A DNA stretch of 64,000 bases. Source: Leptasterias polaris (lineage: Eukaryota; Echinodermata; Asteroidea; Forcipulatida; Asteriidae). The notes below the pieces were generated by a model. The model made no database searches and was not told the origin of the DNA. It saw only the letters and a program-made list of their open reading frames with translations. The position numbers and the translations under genes were made by a program. Shown here piece by piece: positions 52,010 to 64,000 of this stretch. Position 1 is the stretch's first letter. Every line of letters starts with the position of its first letter. Where the stretch lies: positions 1,485,001 to 1,549,000 of the forward strand of contig JAZGTN010000016.1 in assembly GCA_037783415.1 (NCBI GenBank). Reading direction: 5' to 3'.

Positions 52010-52330
52010 AGGCACTGAACATGTTTGGTAATTATCAAAGACCAGTATTGTCACTCGGTGTATCCCAACATATGCATAAAATAACGAAGTTGCAAGAAAA
52101 TAAAGAAAGAAAAAACACCCTTGTTGCACAATTTTGTGTGCTTTCAGATGCTAATAAAAGGCTTCATGCATGAAGTCTTTTATTATTTTAGTGAGAAGTT
52201 GGTTACGTTACTTCAGAGGGAGTGGTTTCTCACAATGTTTTATACTATCAACAGCTCTCTGTTGCTGGTTACCAAGTAAGTTTTTATGCTAATATATATT
52301 TTGAGTAATTACCAAACGTGTACAGTGCCT
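52010..52330 (+). mobile_element. TTAA MITE, family A, copy 3 (internal deletions)
   Basis: 321 bp, TTAA at 52006-52009 and 52331-52334. Nearly identical to copy 1 but lacks about 35 bp after AAAATAAC and about 12 bp after AGTGAGAAGTT. Confidence 0.88.
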
Positions 52331-52348
52331 TTAAACATTTTCTTTTAA

Positions 52349-52864
52349 ACACCGGGGCTTCACTGTCAAATTCAGTTTTGTGATGTACTCATTTCTCAAG
52401 ACCGATAGAGTCCTCATGACTGTTGGGAAAAAAGGTCTCTCAACTCATGTTAAAAAGGTGTATAGGGTCATATTATCTGATACTCTTTTATAACAAAATT
52501 TGAAACGTGACATCAATGAATATCAAAAACAAATGGGTCGATCTGCATAATACAAAGAAGAACCTTTTGTGCCCATCAAAAGGCCAAAATCAATGCTGTT
52601 TTGATTGAATATCATCCAAATTCCAGGAATGAACTTACATTCTCCATATACAAAAGCGTACAGACCATCTATTTGAAATATGGCGTCATCGAACGTTGTG
52701 GGATTTTGACAAAATTGCACTTGAAGGGCATCAAACACAGTGACAATGTACATCGTTTAAAGTGAAGTTAGAGACTTCCAAGTTTTTTCCCCATTTTCAT
52801 GAGGACTCTATCTATTGGAAAATGAGTGAACCACAAAACTGAACTTTGACCTTGAAGCCCCTCT
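52349..52864. mobile_element. TTAA MITE, family K, copy 2
   Basis: 516 bp with TTAA at 52345-52348 and 52865-52868. The arms CAGTTTTGTGATGTACTCAT and its near-complement ATGAGTGAACCACAAAACTG are clear. Confidence 0.8.
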
Positions 52865-53900
52865 TTAAACTTCCAGGAGCATCATCCTAACTCCTGCATA
52901 CTTATAATTTATTTTAAGTTGTACTTTTAGCAAGTCTCTTAATATGTACACGTATTTCAATATACAGCGAAGGCCATGTAGAGTTCTTACCAACCAGGAA
53001 GTAACTTACATCTGCCCTACAAGCTGTCAACTGGTTTTATTTCCTGGCAACAAAAATAAACGGAAAGCTAAAACCTCAGCAGAGGTCAAGAATCAGTTAA
53101 TTTCCAGAGAGTGATTTTGCATTTTTTGTCTGGCAGCTCCAAACTACAAATTTCTTTGGTGGCATTTGCTTTTATACCATGCCAAATATGTGGCAGAAGA
53201 AACCCACACACACCCAAATGTTCCCATACTCTACCACACTATTTCCCTCTCCAAAAATCCTTAAAAGTATTTCCAAAAATTCCCAGAACTTAAACTGAAG
53301 ACACAATGGTACACCCTGCCACATATCAATCACCAAATGTTTTCTTTTTATGTTTTGTTAAAAGTCAAATTATTTTGGTTCAAAAAATTACCCATGATGA
53401 TAACATCCAGACCAATGTTTGTGAATATGGAATAATTTTTTCTGAGTTAATCATTGAAAAGAAACCCCTTTTGTTACACTTGTGTACCTGTTTGTGTGTG
53501 TTGGGATGTCATTTAGCCTTCGAGAAAGACTCTTAGTCTTAGGGTCGAAACATCAGGCCATTAACTATTTTTTTTGCATTTACTAATAGAGACGTCTTTT
53601 CAAGCTTTCCTACCAGAAAAAGGTCTTTCTGGTCTCTATGATTCCAACCATGGCAATCAGAGACAGCAAATCGAAAAAGATATCTTTGGCAGCATGAAAG
53701 CTCAGAAAAACATCACATTGTATTCTTGAAATAATCTAGCTCAGAAAAACATGGACCTTCACTTTAAACGTCTGTATGAAATATTCAGGAAGCACGTTCT
53801 ATTTTATAAAGGGAACAATCTACAGAAGAGTATTAAGCCACTAAACCTTAGTGTGTCGTAAATTAATAGTACGGCAGAAAGGTAATGGGATTGTGCCTTT

Positions 53901-54080
53901 GATGATCCAAGCATGGAATTTGGCTCACAGTCAAAGTATGTCATGATCGAGAATGATATTTGGCCGTAGGGCCATCAGATTTTGTCCTTTGACAAAAAAA
54001 TAATTGTTTCTGGCCTTACAGCCAAATATCTTTTTCATGACATACTTTGACTGTGTGCCAAATTCCCTGCTTGGATCATC
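53901..54080. repeat. Long inverted repeat (foldback)
   Basis: Arms of about 70 bp (53901-53973 and 54011-54080) begin GATGATCCAAGCATGGAATT and end with the complement; each carries CAGTCAAAGTATGTCATGA and ATATTTGGC. The loop is about 38 bp. Confidence 0.85.
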
Positions 54081-54270
54081 AATGCTTTTATCATATGCCC
54101 AACGAAAACAAGATAATTGTAAAACAAAATAAACAAGTTACACCTTCTAGTTTGATGACATTGAGAATCTCTGTGACAACATTTTACAAACTACTAGTCC
54201 TATTGTGGGCAGAATTTGGCCAGTCTATGATGTCTTGGGATTTAGGTACAGACCGTCAGTCAAAATAGAC

Positions 54271-54592
54271 ATATGTACAACATTGGTAATTGCCAAAGAC
54301 CAGTATCCACACTTGATGTGACCCAACATATACATGAAATAACAAACCTGTGAAAGTTTAAGCTATATCGGTCTTCGGAGTCATGACAAAACAGTGAAAA
54401 ACATCGGATTTTATCGCGCAGGATAACGACTATTGTTTTACTCATTTCCTAAAAACTATAGTATTTCAAGAAAAAACTATTTCAAGAAAAGTTTTCCACC
54501 ATGACTATCTTTTTACCATGGAAGTTGTGTGCAAATCTGTGAACATTTATATTTTCAATCTTACCAATGTTGTACACACCCTTTACAGGACT
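54271..54592 (-). mobile_element. MITE, family D (reverse)
   Basis: ATGTACAACATTGGTAATTG and CTTACCAATGTTGTACACAC are the ends. The inner AATAACAAACCTGTGAAAG is the reverse of the family order at 37801. Confidence 0.75.
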
Positions 54593-54924
54593 TTTAATTG
54601 TAGGTCACAGGAGTAATCAGTTTTCTTGCGGGAGGAATTGTCAAGGGTGTCTAAAATAACCCGTCATTTTTCTTAAAGCCTGTTGTTTCTTATCATTGCA
54701 AACATCTAGCTCCTTGTTTATATTAACTAGGGAAAATTTGATGTTCTTGAAAGGGATGACTTTTAAGTGTTAAGAAACAAGCATTGCATATTTTTACAGC
54801 AAATGCCACCGTATTTGTACAGCAAATGCCACTACTAGATCATAAAGTGTCGCCATGAAGACCGCAAATTCAACAGAAAATTGTAAATTCCCCAAGGAAA
54901 TTCTGCATTACCATTTGTGTGTAC

Positions 54925-55215
54925 ATGTATACAGGATTGGTAGAGCTGACAAAATAGTCGCAGACAGTGTTCATGTTTTCTGTGATTAACCATATACATG
55001 AAATAACAAACCGGTGAACATTTTGGCCTAATCCGTTGTGCGAGTCAAGAGAAAATAGTGAAAAACCAAGCACAATTTTCAGCATGTAAACACAATGTCC
55101 TTAATTTTTAGTTGTAAACAACCGAAATCAGCTGTTGTGCTTTTTTAGGTTTTCAGATAGTTTTCTCGAATATGACTTCATTTCATAGGGAAATGTTCCA
55201 CAGAAAAAAATGTAT
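54925..55215 (-). mobile_element. Fragment of MITE family D (59771 subtype)
   Basis: CAGGATTGGTAGAGCTGACA, CAGTGTTCATG and AATAACAAACCGGTGAACAT match the reverse complement of the right half of 59771-60124. Confidence 0.65.
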
Positions 55216-55286
55216 AATCAGTAAGCCTTCAGACAAAATTAAACAATTATGTTTTTATCCTCACCGATTCTGTATAAAATCTTTAA

Positions 55287-55499
55287 CCCTCTTGCTGTCT
55301 GACCATTCAATACCATTCACTGTGGTTTTGAATGATATATAAGCTATGCCAGCCTTGCAATATGATACCATGAGGGAATGCATGTACACAGTACACAGTT
55401 AGTTCTGTGCCCAGTTGTGCCACCATACACAACTTTGGCAGTTGAATGGTTTCAAATGGTTGGTCAACTCACTTGAAAATGTTGCGAACAGTAGGAGGG
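55287..55499 (+). mobile_element. TTAA MITE, family C, copy 3
   Basis: 213 bp, CCCTCTTGCTGTCTGACC to CAGTAGGAGGG, with exact TTAA at 55283-55286 and 55500-55503. Confidence 0.9.
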
Positions 55500-56383
55500 T
55501 TAATACAGATTGGCAATATATAAAACTCAAACCACTCCAGGAAAATATTTCCAAAACCACTGACGCTGAATGATAAGCAATTTAACATCCACAGAATTCA
55601 GACACTTTCTTCCTTTGTTGTTGCACTGTTGCATGTTGAGAGGAAATATACAGAATGCATGTACACTTGCTTAGAACTTTTGAATGCACACAAAAGTCTT
55701 GCATTTAACTATTACACAGGACAACTTTCAAAATTGTAGATCGATGACTTGATTATGTACTGTACAGCGTTCTTTAGAACAATCTTCTTTCATAGTCATA
55801 ATCATTCCAGCCTGTTTTAAAAAAAAACACGTTTTCGTACGTGTTGTTTTTTTCCCTCAGAGACAAAAGATGGCTGCCAGATTTTAAACAAAACTACAAA
55901 AACTTCAACAATTCTTAAGTCATTAAACCCTATAATTCCTAGAGTTTCATATATACAAAAAATTCAACCTCTAAATTACTTCCTCACAATTGTTTATCCT
56001 TTCCCGTTATAAAATAGGGTCAAGTAACACCACAAAACAGAATCAAGCGGAAAATAATTCAAGTTTTAGAACTTTGTACTTTCTGTCTGTCTTCTACAGT
56101 AGCTCATTTTAAATACACAACACAATCATTCAATAACAATATAAATCCTTCTTTTTAAGTTGTATGTACAAGTAAATTACGGTTTAAATGGTTCAATACC
56201 ATAGTCTGTGCCTCATTGTTTAATGTAAACTTCACATTAACAGTATAAATTAAGTTGTTAGGTTTGAAATTTAAGCTACAGCGATTTTCAGTACCTTTTA
56301 ATGGAACATTTCAAACTGCAATTAGCGAGATTGTTCTTTAGAATGGACTTTTTTCTCCAATAAATTTGACAAAAGTGACGACT

Positions 56384-63578
<7,195 letters not shown>

Positions 63579-63590
63579 TTAAAGATTACA

Positions 63591-63819
63591 GGGGGGGGGG
63601 ACTGTCATCATGATCATAGCAGGTGTGTGGCTCAACATCAAAATATGAACTCTAACCCAGTAAACTGCACGCTGGCACGCTGGACCACACATCACCATAT
63701 AATAATATTGGCACACTTTGTGATGTGACTGCCAGCGAGGGCATGTAGTAACTGGGTTAGACTTTATAATTTCATGTACAGCCACATGCCTGATATGATC
63801 ATGATGACAGTCCCCTTTT
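63591..63819. mobile_element. Foldback MITE, family I, copy 2
   Basis: GGTGTGTGGCTCAACATCAA, AACTCTAACCCAGTAAACTG and GTAACTGGGTTAGACTTTAT, ATGTACAGCCACATGCC match 43434-43632 in order. TTAA follows at 63820; the left end is eroded next to a G run. Confidence 0.7.
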
Positions 63820-64000
63820 TTAACAAATAAAGAGTATTAATATTAGGACAAGGTTGGCTCAGTGGGTTCTCTCCCTGCATTTCACCTCTGTTGCCCCCCC
63901 CGGTTCCAATTATGCAGCCTTGCCATAGATCAGATTTTCCAGCTTGATCTGACTGCATGGGTTTTCTCCATTTAAGGGTTTTAATCCCACATCTAAACCG
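63820..64000. other. Right-edge sequence, nothing recognised
   Basis: Part of the PCMTD intron upstream of 62947. The missing first coding exon is not here. Confidence 0.5.

Larger units (their letters stand above)
47341..56383. other. Intergenic stretch between convergent MYT1 and PCMTD genes
   Basis: No gene is recognised. It holds repeat M with nested H (47491-47970), a LINE remnant (48425-48800), an inverted repeat (49460-49582), MITE E (49600-49803), SINE S2 (50168-50360), MITE J (50378-50796), MITE K (51290-51640 and 52349-52864), MITE A (52010-52330), an inverted repeat (53901-54080), MITE D (54271-54592 and 54925-55215) and MITE C (55287-55499). The stretches 52870-53900 and 55500-56383 show nothing assignable; PCMTD 3' UTR must occupy part of the latter. 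Confidence 0.6.

Noticed and set aside
56297..56302. PCMTD poly(A) signal
   Set aside because: ATTAAA-type hexamer on the minus strand 80-90 bp after the stop, but no convincing GT-rich follow-up; the first canonical AATAAA on that strand is near 53037-53042, too far to assign.

Overview
This is a stretch of an animal nuclear genome: two multi-exon genes with GT-AG introns, set in AT-rich DNA packed with short DNA transposons (MITEs), tRNA-derived SINEs and LINE remnants. There are no bacterial-type operons, no CRISPR array and no viral genome. The repeat style (many TTAA-flanked MITEs, 'GGGCCCAATTTCATAGAGC' palindromic elements) and the protein families suggest an echinoderm, most likely a sea star. 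That placement is an inference, not something the sequence proves.

Gene 1 (+ strand, about 715 to 47340) is a myelin transcription factor 1 family gene (MYT1/MYT1L/ST18). I reconstruct 16 coding exons, the first one tentative, whose splice phases all agree. They encode 1393 visible residues with seven CCHHC zinc fingers in the 1 + 2 + 4 layout of vertebrate MYT1. In order: finger 1, a 562-residue acidic exon, fingers 2 and 3, a Ser/Thr/Pro/Gln-rich domain, fingers 4 to 7, then a C-terminal coiled coil ending at a TAG at 41443-41445. The 5' end lies upstream of the window. The 3' UTR may run about 6 kb, to a poly(A) signal at 47314.

Gene 2 (- strand, 62947 down to 56384) is a protein-L-isoaspartate O-methyltransferase domain-containing protein (PCMTD1/2 family). 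Five in-phase exons encode 608 residues; the first coding exon(s) lie beyond the right edge. The methyltransferase core and both halves of a SOCS-box-like tail are present, but an unusually long disordered acidic/Ser-rich insert separates the halves.

The genes converge tail to tail across about 9 kb (47341-56383) that holds mostly transposon copies. Several MITE families share a TTAA target duplication (piggyBac-like). There are clear nested insertions, head-to-head LINE 3' ends, long foldbacks, and one MITE whose end sits about 10 bp from a PCMTD splice acceptor. No promoter of either gene is in the window and no convincing independent tRNA or rRNA gene was found. All exon boundaries were read by eye from splice consensus, phase and family resemblance; no alignment was run.
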